64,000 nucleotides of DNA, taken from the NCBI GenBank assembly GCA_002840905.1, contig PHDD01000001.1, positions 278,606-342,605 on the forward strand, given 5' to 3'. A program made the position numbers and the translations under genes. The notes below the pieces were generated by a model. That model worked only from the letters and a program-made list of their open reading frames with translations, had not been told where the DNA came from and did no database searches. How positions within the stretch are numbered: the first letter of the stretch is position 1; the number at the start of each line of letters is the position of its first letter. Of the stretch, positions 56,704 through 64,000 are shown piece after piece. This DNA comes from Bacteroidetes bacterium HGW-Bacteroidetes-4. GTDB taxonomy: Bacteria; Bacteroidota; Bacteroidia; Bacteroidales; SZUA-534.

Positions 56704-57678
56704 ATGAAAGAAAATAAACATATAGCCTGGCACACCCTGGCAAAGTACCTGTCAGGAAATGCACCGGATAAGAACGATGCATTGCTCGCTGATGAAGCCG
56801 GAGCCGAAGAACTGGCTGCATGTAAAGAAACCTGGAAAATTTTAAACAAAATGCAAGAAATGGAACAATATGATACCGATAAAGCCTGGAATTCCTTGTT
56901 TGGACGATTGAATGAGGAGGAGTTGGTAAGTGGGGAAGCAAAACCAATTAAGAGAGTGAATTTCCGATGGTCATATGCCGTTGCCGCTTCGCTGGTTTTA
57001 CTTATGGGTTTGGCTGGTTTCCTGTTTCTGCAAAACCTACAATCGGGCATCAGTTATATAAATAATAATGTAGCTGCTCTTACCATTTTTTTACCCGATG
57101 GAAGCGAAGTAAGTTTGAACCAGGGGGCTGAGGTGAAATATTATAAGAGCTTTGGCCTTAACGACCGCAGTATTTCATTAGCGGGCGAAGCTTTTTTTAG
57201 GGTAAAGCCCGATAAAAATCTTCCTTTTATTATCACCACACAGCAAACGGCAGTAAAAGTGCTGGGAACGTCGTTTAATGTTAAGTCAGATGCCTATGGT
57301 GTTGAAGTTGTGGTAAAAACAGGCAGGGTAGAGGTTTATCGCGATAAAAACATCCGCGAAGCCCTGGTGTTGAATCCCGGAGAGGGAGCCTTATCGTCTG
57401 GTGTTGGTTTGGTTAGGTACCAGAACGAAAGGGAAAACTACCTGGCCTGGCTCGATAAAAAACTGGTGTTTAAAGCCATGCCGCTGCCCCAGGTTATCAA
57501 CGACATCAATCAGGCCTACCATACCCAAATTGAACTGGGCAACAGCAGTATTCAAAACCTGGTGATTACCACTACTTTTGAAAACAACAGCATCGACGAG
57601 GTGCTGGAATCCATTGCTTTGGCTTTAAATCTCGAGGTTGAAAAACAAAACAAAAAGTACCTTTTGATATCCAAATAA
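56704..57678 (+). CDS. FecR-family anti-sigma factor
   Basis: A 324-residue protein with a short cytoplasmic part (about 1-82), one membrane helix (YAVAASLVLLMGLAGFLFL), a periplasmic FecR domain (about 120-225; LPDGSEVSLNQGAEVKY, GEAFFRV, VLGTSFNV) and a C-terminal DUF4974 domain (LVFKAMPLPQVINDI ... DEVLESIALALNLEVEKQNKKYLLI). It would hold the preceding sigma factor at the membrane and release it when its periplasmic part contacts an STN domain. The STN protein begins 15 bases after its stop, a normal FecI-FecR-partner order except for the nature of the partner. Confidence 0.95.
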   Translation: MKENKHIAWHTLAKYLSGNAPDKNDALLADEAGAEELAACKETWKILNKMQEMEQYDTDKAWNSLFGRLNEEELVSGEAKPIKRVNFRWSYAVAASLVLLMGLAGFLFLQNLQSGISYINNNVAALTIFLPDGSEVSLNQGAEVKYYKSFGLNDRSISLAGEAFFRVKPDKNLPFIITTQQTAVKVLGTSFNVKSDAYGVEVVVKTGRVEVYRDKNIREALVLNPGEGALSSGVGLVRYQNERENYLAWLDKKLVFKAMPLPQVINDINQAYHTQIELGNSSIQNLVITTTFENNSIDEVLESIALALNLEVEKQNKKYLLISK

Positions 57679-57692
57679 ACAAACCATCTAGC

Positions 57693-59237
57693 TTGCAAAA
57701 AAAGCTTCATATAGCTGTACTCCTGTTGCTTTGGGTTTTAGTTACCATTCAGGGCAGGGCACAGTCTGTTTCAAAAACAGGCTCTTATTTGTCGATGCCC
57801 GTATCGCTCAATGTTTCAGATCAGGCGCTCGATAAGGTACTCGATAAGCTATCGGCTCAGTGCAACTGCTATTTTACTTACGATGCCCGACAAATCGACG
57901 GCGACCAAAAAGTATCACTGGCTTGCAATGCCTGGCCGCTTAAAATGGTTTTAGATTCACTGCTCAATAACCCCATGTTTCGTTACGAGATAATAAACAA
58001 TCAGGTAGTGATTCACCCCATTGCAATTGCGCGCAGCAAAATAGTCGACTCAAGTGAAACTTTTCTAATTTTAAAAGGAAAAATTATACACCAAGGTACA
58101 TCCCAACCCCTGCCGTTTGCTTCCATTGCTTTAAAAAGCACCTATCTTGGGGGTATAAGCAACGAGAATGGCTCCTTTAATCTGAAGATTCCGGAAAAAT
58201 ATAAAAACGATACCCTGGTATTTAGTTATCTGGGGTTCACCAACCGGCAAATTGCCCTGACTAACTTTCCCGATTCTGGTTTAATTGCTTTACACGAAGC
58301 GGTGGTACCTTTACAAGAAGTTATGGTACGCAGTAAAGACCCGCTTTTCTTAATCAAAAAAGCCCGGAGTGTACTCGACCAAACGCATCAGCAAAAGGCT
58401 TATGCTTTTGAAGCTTTTTACCGCGAATCCATTCAAACCAATAAACGGTATGTGGTGTATTCCGAGGCGTTAATTAATGGCTATGTGCCAGAGATAAGCC
58501 AATCGTTTTCGAATCAGCGGGTTGAGTTGATTAAAACGCGTAAGTTTACCGACATCAGGCTCGAAGATACCATTATGGTAAAACTTAGGGGAGGTATGGA
58601 TGCCTGTTTTCAGTTGGATATTGTTCGACAATTCCCCGATTTTTTAAGCGACGAGGGCCTTTGGCTTTACCATTATCAATTGATTGATATGGTAGCCTGG
58701 CAAGACCAACTGGTTTATGTTATCGGGTTTAAACAGCGAAAAGAAACTTCCGAAGCCCAGTTCGAAGGTTCACTCTACATCAGCAGCAGCGATTACGCCA
58801 TTTTAGGTGCTGAGTTTTATTTTGAACCTATCAAGCTCAACCGGTCGATGAATTTGTTTGTAGTACGTAAAAGCAACGCCATAAAAGTAAAACCCACCAA
58901 AACCCATTATCGGGTAAGTTATGTACAGGTAAACGGAAAATACTATCCACAGCATGTTCAGGGCGAACTGCAAGTGAAAGTGCGCAAGCGGCGCGAAATT
59001 TTTACCAAAAGTTTTACCACGGCTATGGAATTATTTTATTTAAATTATGCCGATAGGGAACGTTACAAAGTGCCACGACGCGAACTGTTTCAAACCACTT
59101 CGGTTTTTTCCGATGCCATGGAACGATATGATAACGGATTCTGGCAAAATCAAACCATTATTCTTCCGGAAGAAGATATTCTGGAAGCATTTAAAAAGTC
59201 GGGTTTTAAAATTCAGGAACAGGGACAAAATCCTTAA
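57693..59237 (+). CDS. STN plus carboxypeptidase-regulatory domain protein without TonB barrel
   Basis: A 514-residue protein starting at TTG (57693); the first ATG lies after the signal peptide, so TTG is required. The signal peptide ends near residue 24 (IQGRAQ). An STN domain (residues about 33-108; PVSLNVSDQALDKVLDKL ... FRYEIINNQVVIHP) normally found at the N-terminus of TonB receptors or secretins comes next. A carboxypeptidase-regulatory domain (about 125-200) and about 310 residues homologous to the upstream paralogue follow. There is no plug, no barrel, and no second-domain TonB box. The position after FecR, with STN, suggests the signal-input partner of the sigma system. How a signal is sensed is unknown. 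Confidence 0.85.
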   Translation: MQKKLHIAVLLLLWVLVTIQGRAQSVSKTGSYLSMPVSLNVSDQALDKVLDKLSAQCNCYFTYDARQIDGDQKVSLACNAWPLKMVLDSLLNNPMFRYEIINNQVVIHPIAIARSKIVDSSETFLILKGKIIHQGTSQPLPFASIALKSTYLGGISNENGSFNLKIPEKYKNDTLVFSYLGFTNRQIALTNFPDSGLIALHEAVVPLQEVMVRSKDPLFLIKKARSVLDQTHQQKAYAFEAFYRESIQTNKRYVVYSEALINGYVPEISQSFSNQRVELIKTRKFTDIRLEDTIMVKLRGGMDACFQLDIVRQFPDFLSDEGLWLYHYQLIDMVAWQDQLVYVIGFKQRKETSEAQFEGSLYISSSDYAILGAEFYFEPIKLNRSMNLFVVRKSNAIKVKPTKTHYRVSYVQVNGKYYPQHVQGELQVKVRKRREIFTKSFTTAMELFYLNYADRERYKVPRRELFQTTSVFSDAMERYDNGFWQNQTIILPEEDILEAFKKSGFKIQEQGQNP

Positions 59238-59521
59238 AAAAACAAGCACCTTTTTAAAACATTTTTTCTGAACCCTTGTTATACAAAAGCAATTAAGACT
59301 AAACGTATTAATTGTTGTGTAAGTTTACTATAGGTTAATTTTGTGGGGAGGAAGGCATTGTCGCTGAGCAGTTGATTAAGTGGAGTTGAAAGCGTGCAGT
59401 GCCTTTCTTTTGTTTTATAGCAAAGTGTCGGTGATTTCGGAAATACTAATAAACCTTAATTACTTTAGTCACTTAAAATACTTTCTTTTGCATTTTTGCG
59501 ATTTTTTTCTGAAAGAGATAA
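59238..59521. other. Intergenic region after the STN protein
   Basis: AT-rich. A short A-run follows the stop, but there is no clear terminator hairpin. No gene, promoter or RNA is recognised. Confidence 0.4.
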
Positions 59522-59707
59522 GCCCTAATTAAACCCGATTTTTTTGACAATAAGATAAAACCTAAACTAATTGAAGCGTTTGCTGAATTTAGGGATGAGA
59601 TTAGTAAGTTTAATGCTTCTGCATGGTCAATATATATTTCTAAAATTGGAAATTTGAATAGAAGAAATAATAAAGAGACTAACACACGTTCAAACGCAAT
59701 TGCATAA
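59522..59707 (+). pseudogene. Possible gene remnant
   Basis: A 61-codon open frame without a start codon, preceded by an in-frame stop. Its product reads like real protein (for example KLIEAFAEFRDEISKFNASAW), with a charged amphipathic helix, and the codon use looks normal. It may be the tail of a lost gene. It may equally be chance. Confidence 0.25.
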
Positions 59708-59812
59708 AGGCTTACGAGGTTTTTGCAATATAATTACTTTCATACGAATTGAAACTAAAACTATTAAATTAACTTTCAACTGCGTCTATCCTCAACGTTA
59801 AAAATTTTCCCC

Positions 59813-59839
59813 AAAAAAACCTCCGGCTTGCGCCAGAGG
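59813..59839 (-). terminator. Terminator of the DUF6261-like gene
   Basis: Read on the minus strand, CCTCTGGC-GCAA-GCCGGAGG, an 8-base stem with one G-U pair, is followed by seven T residues, 40 bases after the stop codon. Confidence 0.85.
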
Positions 59840-59878
59840 CACAAAAAAAACCATCCCTAAAATCTGTTGGGTTAATTG

Positions 59879-60634
59879 TTATATTATCTCCGTAGTTTCA
59901 GATGTTTCGTCGCCCGTGTCGTTCGTAGCCCGATGACTCAGACGCATCTGAATTTTAGTGTTCAGGGTATGGGTCAGTTCGCTTACTTCGGCCTGTAAGG
60001 CTCCGTAAACGGCCGCATTTACCCGGCTCATTACATTAAGGTATTCAATCAGCCCTTTCAGTTGTTCGTACAACGCACCACGCAGGCTTGTTGCCGAAGC
60101 AATGGCTCCTTTTGCCGCTTCGAGGGAGGCCGATTCGCGGTACATACTTGTAAAATTATCATGAGCTGCCATTGTTTCGTCCCAAAGGCCGGTGAGTTCG
60201 GCATCGGCAAAAGCCTGAACCATCTCAGGAGCCTGCATGGCCTGTTTTAAGGCATCCATATGGGCATTTTGCTTCTCGTAGCTCATGCGTGTCAGTGAGG
60301 TGCCGTGTACCTTAATTTGATGATACAGTTTTATGGCCGCCTCGTTTCGGGGATTTTTATCCCAGTAAATAAGGCCCCTCAGTATAAATACCAGGGCTTT
60401 GAATAAGCGGTCGCGCGAGCCATCAGCCTGTTCCAGCTGCTGTGTCAGCGCTTTGCTCCTGGGTTTGTTCATCCCGCTCATCATCTGAGAAACCGTAGTT
60501 TCGATAGCCTGAGTCTCAGCACTCAGGTAATCGTCGGCCAAAGCCGCTTTTACTATGGCCTGTCGAACCTGGTTCGACAAGTCGGTAAGTTCGGCAATGG
60601 TTGCCGAAGCAAACAAAAACGAATTTTGTTCCAT
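59879..60634 (-). CDS. DUF6261-like helical protein
   Basis: A 251-residue, almost wholly alpha-helical protein without signal peptide. The layout (N-terminal LFASATIAELTDLSNQVRQAI, then evenly spaced helices and an acidic tail DETSETTEI) resembles the Bacteroidota-restricted DUF6261 family, whose function is not known to me. In other genomes such genes tend to lie in variable regions, and here it borders a minisatellite. It has its own terminator, and a perfect 9-base hairpin lies in its leader. The family label is from overall resemblance, so moderate confidence. Confidence 0.65.
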   Translation of the reverse strand: MEQNSFLFASATIAELTDLSNQVRQAIVKAALADDYLSAETQAIETTVSQMMSGMNKPRSKALTQQLEQADGSRDRLFKALVFILRGLIYWDKNPRNEAAIKLYHQIKVHGTSLTRMSYEKQNAHMDALKQAMQAPEMVQAFADAELTGLWDETMAAHDNFTSMYRESASLEAAKGAIASATSLRGALYEQLKGLIEYLNVMSRVNAAVYGALQAEVSELTHTLNTKIQMRLSHRATNDTGDETSETTEII

Positions 60635-60962
60635 AGTCTTAACATTTTAAACAGACGGGTAAGGATCAAAACAGTTCCTTACCCTATATAAGGATGATTT
60701 TTTTACGCCTCCGGTGTGGATTGTTCGTACACATAAGCCGGTAAGTTATTTTTGGGTTTTAATTTCGTAGGTCTAAGCTAAGTAATATTTTCGAAAAAAA
60801 CAAGACAATCCACTGTTTTTTAAAGGCTTGGATGCATTTTTTTCAAGAGCCAGCCGGTGGTGTGGTTTTCCGTTTGACCGGTTGACCGATAGAAAAGTGT
60901 ACTTTTACGCTAAATATTTTTACCGGGTAAGCCTGACGCAGTACAGTGTACACTCCCTTCCG
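60635..60962. other. Leader and spacer between DUF6261-like gene and minisatellite
   Basis: It contains the hairpin at 60658-60684 and an inverted pair, GTGGATTGT (60716-60724) and ACAATCCAC (60805-60813), 80 bases apart. No gene is convincing. The plus-strand frame that runs from 60828 through the repeats is probably an artefact of a repeat unit divisible by three. Confidence 0.45.
60658..60684. other. Hairpin in the DUF6261-like gene leader
   Basis: The arms GGGTAAGGA and TCCTTACCC form a perfect 9-base pairing with a 9-base loop, starting 24 bases upstream of the gene's start codon. No U-tract follows on the minus strand, so it is more likely an operator or translational control element than a terminator. 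Confidence 0.45.
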
Positions 60963-61306
60963 CACCAATGCAAGAGCTCACTCAGCGTCCCGGTTAAGCC
61001 CCAACACCAATGCAGGAGCTCACTCAGCAGCTTGGTTAAGCTCCCGCACCAATGCAAGAGTTCACTCAGCGTCCCGGTTAAGCTCCAACACCAATGCAGG
61101 AGCTCACTCAGTAGTTTGGTTAAGCTCCAACACCCATGCAGGAGCTCACTCAGTAGTTTGGTTAAGCTCCAACACCCATGCAGGAGCTCACTCAGTAGTT
61201 TGGTCAAGCTCCCGCACCCATGCAGGAGCTCACTCAGTAGTTTGGTTAAGCTCCCGCACCAATGCAGGAGTTCACTCAGATACTCGGTTAAGCTCCCGCA
61301 CAAGTG
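60963..61306. repeat. 42-bp minisatellite, eight units and a partial ninth
   Basis: Eight head-to-tail units of exactly 42 bases begin at 60963 and every 42 bases to 61257, with the ninth broken off near 61306. A unit reads CACCAATGCAGGAGCTCACT, then CAGTAGTTTGG, then TTAAGCTCCAA. Differences are confined to a few positions: CACCA/CACCC, the CGTCCCGG/AGTTTGG core and the CCAA/CCCG joint. Most units carry GGAGCT and AGCTCC, so each can fold on itself. As 42 is divisible by three, both strands show long open frames; on the minus strand the 14-residue repeat is SLTKLLSELLHWCW-like. Confidence 0.95.
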
Positions 61307-61564
61307 TAAAGGAAAACGGTAAATGACACACTGATTATTTGTGGTGAAAATAAACCGCAATCCCGATAGCGATCCAGGTCCGCGGCGCAAAGGAAATGTT
61401 TCGCATTTTAATACAGCAGTAGTCTAGCAGCCGGTAAGGCCATTTCTTTCATAAAAAACCACACCCAAAGTACCCGGACTTTTAAATTATTTTATAGCTT
61501 TGGTTAATTGAAACCAAAATAAATGAACCAAACGACCGTGACCCAAACTGCCTATTTAATAAAA
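61307..61564. other. Intergenic region downstream of the minisatellite
   Basis: About 260 bases without a recognisable gene. A GC-richer stretch (61360-61440) separates the repeats from AT-rich sequence. No promoter or RNA identified. Confidence 0.4.
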
Positions 61565-61588
61565 ATAAACGCACCTGGGTGCGTTTAT
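61565..61588. repeat. Near-perfect 24-bp palindrome
   Basis: The arms ATAAACGCACC and GGTGCGTTTAT flank a TG centre. It could be an operator, or a hairpin with a 4-base loop. No T-run follows, so it is not a typical terminator. It lies 50 bases left of the boundary of the AT-rich gene block. Confidence 0.6.
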
Positions 61589-61637
61589 CATACCAATTTT
61601 GGGTGGATAAAGGGAAGTGGGCTGCGGATATCTTGTA

Positions 61638-61652
61638 GTTGGCAAACATTAT
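61638..61652. repeat. Left boundary repeat of the AT-rich block
   Basis: GTTGGCAAACATTAT. The same sequence with one change, inverted, lies at 63814-63828 just after the last gene of the block. The pair encloses four genes. Confidence 0.5.
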
Positions 61653-61692
61653 AAGAGAAATTAGTAGCATACCGAAATAAATACAATAAAAT

Positions 61693-62103
61693 ATGGACAA
61701 AGGAAAAATTAGTGCAAAATCGTTAGAACTTGAGGACAATGAAATTGTTTGCCCAAGCTGTAATTCGATTTTGACATTACCAGAAGATATGATAAATGAT
61801 GAAATTATACAATGTCCCGAATGTTATGCAGATTTTATCAATCCTTTTGTGGATAATCCAAAGATTCTTATTTGTGAATATTGTGGAGTTGCAGGTTTAT
61901 TACCTATTGGAGATGAAAATGCTTTAACGGTAGAATGTGGAGAATGTGGGCAAACAATAAATAATACTTACTCTGACAGATATATTCCGATTGTTTGCCC
62001 TTTTTGCAAGATTCAATCATATGTATTAGACGAACATAAACAAGAACGTTATTTAAACTGTACATCTTGCGGAGAAAGATTTAAAAATCCATTGCGCAAT
62101 TAG
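61693..62103 (+). CDS. Multi-zinc-ribbon protein of unknown function
   Basis: A 136-residue protein made of successive C-x-x-C knuckles: CPSC (near residue 20), CPEC, CEYC, CGEC, CPFC and CTSC, forming about three four-cysteine zinc ribbons. Each ribbon ends in an F/I-N-P/N type turn (DFINPFVDNPK, FKNPLRN), so the protein looks like a three-fold repeat. Such ribbons bind nucleic acid or protein. There is no signal peptide. It opens the AT-rich block of four same-strand genes with no recognised pathway. Confidence 0.75.
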   Translation: MDKGKISAKSLELEDNEIVCPSCNSILTLPEDMINDEIIQCPECYADFINPFVDNPKILICEYCGVAGLLPIGDENALTVECGECGQTINNTYSDRYIPIVCPFCKIQSYVLDEHKQERYLNCTSCGERFKNPLRN

Positions 62104-62166
62104 TAATGACAAAAAACACATTTAAAATTAGTTTTTGCAATTATTAACAATTAAACGAAAATATTT

Positions 62167-62373
62167 ATGAATAAAGGTGGTTTTTCATGGAAAAGAGCAT
62201 CTGGAATATCAGGTGCTAAATCAAATTTATCAAAAAAGATTGGAGTTCCATTGACTAAAAGTGGCAGAAATCAAAAGATTGGAAGAACTGTTACTAAAGG
62301 AGGTTGTTTAGTAACCCTTTTGGCTCTAATAGTTCCAATTGTTTTTATTTTCTTAATAGTAATAATATTCTAA
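62167..62373 (+). CDS. Small membrane protein of unknown function
   Basis: A 68-residue protein: a basic N-terminal half (MNKGGFSWKRASGISGAKSNLSKKIG) and one C-terminal membrane helix (LVTLLALIVPIVFIFLIVIIF). It is 63 bases after the zinc-ribbon gene and 33 before the next, in the same AT-rich style. A tail-anchored single-helix protein with a positively charged cytoplasmic part is also the look of some small toxins, but there is no specific resemblance to a known one. Confidence 0.6.
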   Translation: MNKGGFSWKRASGISGAKSNLSKKIGVPLTKSGRNQKIGRTVTKGGCLVTLLALIVPIVFIFLIVIIF

Positions 62374-62406
62374 TTCACGAAAAGTCAAACTGTAAAAAAT
62401 AAAAAA

Positions 62407-63192
62407 ATGAGAAAATTATTAATTGTAGCAATTTCTTTATTTATAAGTTTTTCGGCAATCGGACAGATTACCTTAGAAAAGACATATTCAACAACTTCAA
62501 CTGATGTAATCACTTATAGTTTGTATCCAATTGATAAGTATATGTATTATTCTGAAGTAGTGGGATATGCTTTATACGATTCGAGAGACAATAGTCTTAA
62601 AATATATGGTTTGGACCACAGTCTAAAATCCACAAATACAATTTCAGTCCCAACTGGTTATCAAATGTATTATTTTATGCAACCATCAAAATATTTATAC
62701 AATGACAATGATAAAGTCGAATTTACTGCAATATTCAAAAAAACCGATGAATATAAATATATCACTCAGGTTCAAGACCAAGATGGTAATTCTTTAATTC
62801 AATTAAATGGTTATGTGAGCCTAACTAATTATATCGCAGATAATAAATTTATGATGCGAGCAACTTATATGGAATCAGTTAATAAAGATGACGTATATAA
62901 AGAAGAAATTTATTTATTAGGAGGTACTGTACCAACAGGAATATCTTTATTAAAATCATCTTCAACAGAAAATCCATATCCAAATCCTTCAAGTTCAACT
63001 ATCAATATTCCTTATGAATTATCCGGTGGTAATGTTGCCATATTGAATATCTATAATTCAAATGGACAAATTATTGAAACTAAAAAGATTGACAGTTATT
63101 TTAACGAAATCCAATTAGATGTTTCCAATTATAAATCAGGTATTTATATGTATGAATATAATGGCATAACAAATAGATTTATAGTAAAATAG
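62407..63192 (+). CDS. Small T9SS-secreted protein
   Basis: A 261-residue protein with a signal peptide (1-20, ending SAIGQ). The central part (about 25-175) is beta-rich and unrecognised. The end is a T9SS type A sorting domain (NPYPNPSSSTINIPY ... YEYNGITNRFIVK). It should be exported across the outer membrane. The next gene starts one base after its stop, so the two are probably translated together even though the partner looks cytoplasmic. Confidence 0.8.
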   Translation: MRKLLIVAISLFISFSAIGQITLEKTYSTTSTDVITYSLYPIDKYMYYSEVVGYALYDSRDNSLKIYGLDHSLKSTNTISVPTGYQMYYFMQPSKYLYNDNDKVEFTAIFKKTDEYKYITQVQDQDGNSLIQLNGYVSLTNYIADNKFMMRATYMESVNKDDVYKEEIYLLGGTVPTGISLLKSSSTENPYPNPSSSTINIPYELSGGNVAILNIYNSNGQIIETKKIDSYFNEIQLDVSNYKSGIYMYEYNGITNRFIVK

Positions 63193-63193
63193 A

Positions 63194-63808
63194 ATGGACA
63201 TAAAACAAAAAAAAGAAGCTCGATTTAATTTTCTAAATAAACTTTATGAAATTACGAATGGTGATTCTTCATATATGATAAATATGTGGGAATTAGGAAA
63301 TGAGTTGTGTTTAGATAGAGAATTAACCTCGAATATTGTTGATTATTTAATTGGAGAATCTCTTATTGAAGAAAGAGCTTTAGGTGGAGGAATTTCTATT
63401 ACTCATGAAGGGATTGTAGAAATTGAAGAATTGCATGATAATCCAGATGTATCAAGCGAACATTTTCCAGCAATAAATATGATTCACATTGAAAACATGA
63501 CAAATTCTGCAATTCAACAAGGTGTTTCGAATACAACCCAATCAGTTGTTTTTACGGATAATAATAAAAATGATTTAAAAATATTAATTGAAGAACTTTC
63601 AAAAATTAAAGACAGGTTATTTTCCGATATAAATCAGACAGAAGAATTTAATGCAGAATTAAATACATTACAATCTCAAGTTCAATCTCCAAAACCCAAA
63701 AAATTAATTATTTCAGAATCATTAAAAACGATTAGAAATTTAATTGAAGGAGTTGCAGGAAATATGATTGCTCCTACAATAATTGAGTTGATTAACAGAT
63801 TGATTTAG
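63194..63808 (+). CDS. Winged-helix-like protein of unknown function
   Basis: A 204-residue protein. The first 85 residues resemble a winged helix-turn-helix (MINMWELGNELCLDRELTSNIVDYLIGESLIEERALGGGISITHEGIVEIEEL). A polar linker with IQQGVSNTTQSV follows, which resembles the N-S-x-I-Q-Q-G-T-type linker of AbiTii-like and other defence-associated proteins. The last 70 residues are helical (SLKTIRNLIEGVAGNMIAPTIIELINRLI), hydrophobic at the end and possibly membrane-active. It is the last gene of the AT-rich block. A role in defence or stress is only suggested by the linker. Confidence 0.65.
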   Translation: MDIKQKKEARFNFLNKLYEITNGDSSYMINMWELGNELCLDRELTSNIVDYLIGESLIEERALGGGISITHEGIVEIEELHDNPDVSSEHFPAINMIHIENMTNSAIQQGVSNTTQSVVFTDNNKNDLKILIEELSKIKDRLFSDINQTEEFNAELNTLQSQVQSPKPKKLIISESLKTIRNLIEGVAGNMIAPTIIELINRLI

Positions 63809-63813
63809 AATAA

Positions 63814-63950
63814 ATAACGTTTGCCAACAATGTATAAAAATAATAGCCGGTTTAGTAGTAAATTCAAGGGTTGTAGCCCGCTCCAACTTTTGTGTAACTT
63901 GACAAGGATGATGCCCGCGAACGGCTACTATTCTTATGTGTGCCAAGAAG
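63814..63950. repeat. Long imperfect hairpin element closing the AT-rich block
   Basis: It begins with the right boundary repeat (ATAACGTTTGCCAAC, 63814-63828). ATAAAAATAATAGCCG (63834-63849) and CGGCTACTATTCTTAT (63922-63937) pair at 14 of 16 positions. TGCC occurs near both outer ends, and the interior is GC-richer than the genes. The layout is like an integron attC site, although the standard GTTRRRY core is not met. The last 50 bases of the window show nothing else. Confidence 0.5.
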
Positions 63951-64000
63951 CAGTATTTCGGCAATAAATAGTATTGCATGCTTTAATTGAGATGGTGGAA

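Noticed and set aside
59473..59685. 70-codon minus-strand open frame
   Set aside because: It has no recognisable features, and the plus strand shows a more protein-like but start-less frame.
60963..61306. Possible CRISPR array
   Set aside because: Units are directly adjacent with no unique spacers and vary internally. No cas genes are present.
60828..61390. Open frames of 164 and 126 codons (plus strand) and 156 codons (minus strand) through the 42-bp repeats
   Set aside because: A 42-base unit is divisible by three, so any stop-free frame stays open. There is no promoter, no credible N-terminus, and overlapping frames are open on both strands. I keep the minus-strand frame only as a possibility in the finding.

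Overview
The window reads as chromosomal DNA of a Bacteroidota member, most likely an anaerobic or facultative Marinilabiliales/Prolixibacteraceae-type bacterium. Signs are Bacteroidota promoters (TTTG about 18-21 bases before TAnnTTTG), six proteins with type IX secretion (T9SS) C-terminal sorting domains, FecI/FecR-type signalling, GtrA, DUF1338 and DUF6261-like proteins, and a carboxynorspermidine polyamine pathway. I see no rRNA, tRNA or CRISPR array, and no T9SS machinery genes.

Layout. 1-5.6 kb: housekeeping (partial dapA, a four-repeat protein of unknown role, an HNH/NUMOD4 protein, ligA, mnmA). 5.8-7.4 kb: a cobalamin riboswitch in front of a secreted DUF4465-like protein. 7.5 kb: a tandem palindrome lying between two convergent genes. 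7.7-13.4 kb: a hybrid sensor kinase with an eroded ATP-binding motif, a secreted trypsin-like protease, GtrA. 13.5-18.9 kb: acyltransferase, omega-amidase-type nitrilase, a fused FAD/Fe-S dehydrogenase, DUF1338. 19.2-30.3 kb: a 2573-residue secreted beta-helix/SprB protein followed by a two-component-propeller/SpoIIE sensor. 30.3-33.9 kb: polyamine genes (ureohydrolase; carboxynorspermidine synthase and decarboxylase). 33.9-44 kb: two secreted T9SS proteins, one of 2910 residues.

44.4-54.6 kb is an anaerobic respiration island. It has a TAT-exported molybdopterin oxidoreductase, a four-cluster ferredoxin and an NrfD anchor (PsrABC/PhsABC type), two YeeE/YedE half-transporters, a rhodanese-like protein lacking its catalytic cysteine, mobA and a MobB-like gene for the molybdenum cofactor, and nrfHA for nitrite ammonification behind a palindromic operator. 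A four-helix-bundle gene with imperfect inverted flanks is inserted within the sulfur genes. Together these suggest respiration of a reduced or intermediate sulfur compound plus nitrite, both fed from the quinol pool.

54.7-59.2 kb holds an ECF sigma factor, a FecR anti-sigma factor, and a protein joining the signal-input STN domain to a carboxypeptidase-regulatory domain and an unrecognised conserved C-terminal region, in place of a TonB receptor barrel. A paralogue without STN lies upstream. I regard this as the best candidate for an undescribed system. 59.9-64 kb is accessory: a DUF6261-like gene, a 42-bp minisatellite, and an AT-rich four-gene block bounded by matching inverted sequences and ending in a long hairpin-forming element, resembling a mobile cassette.
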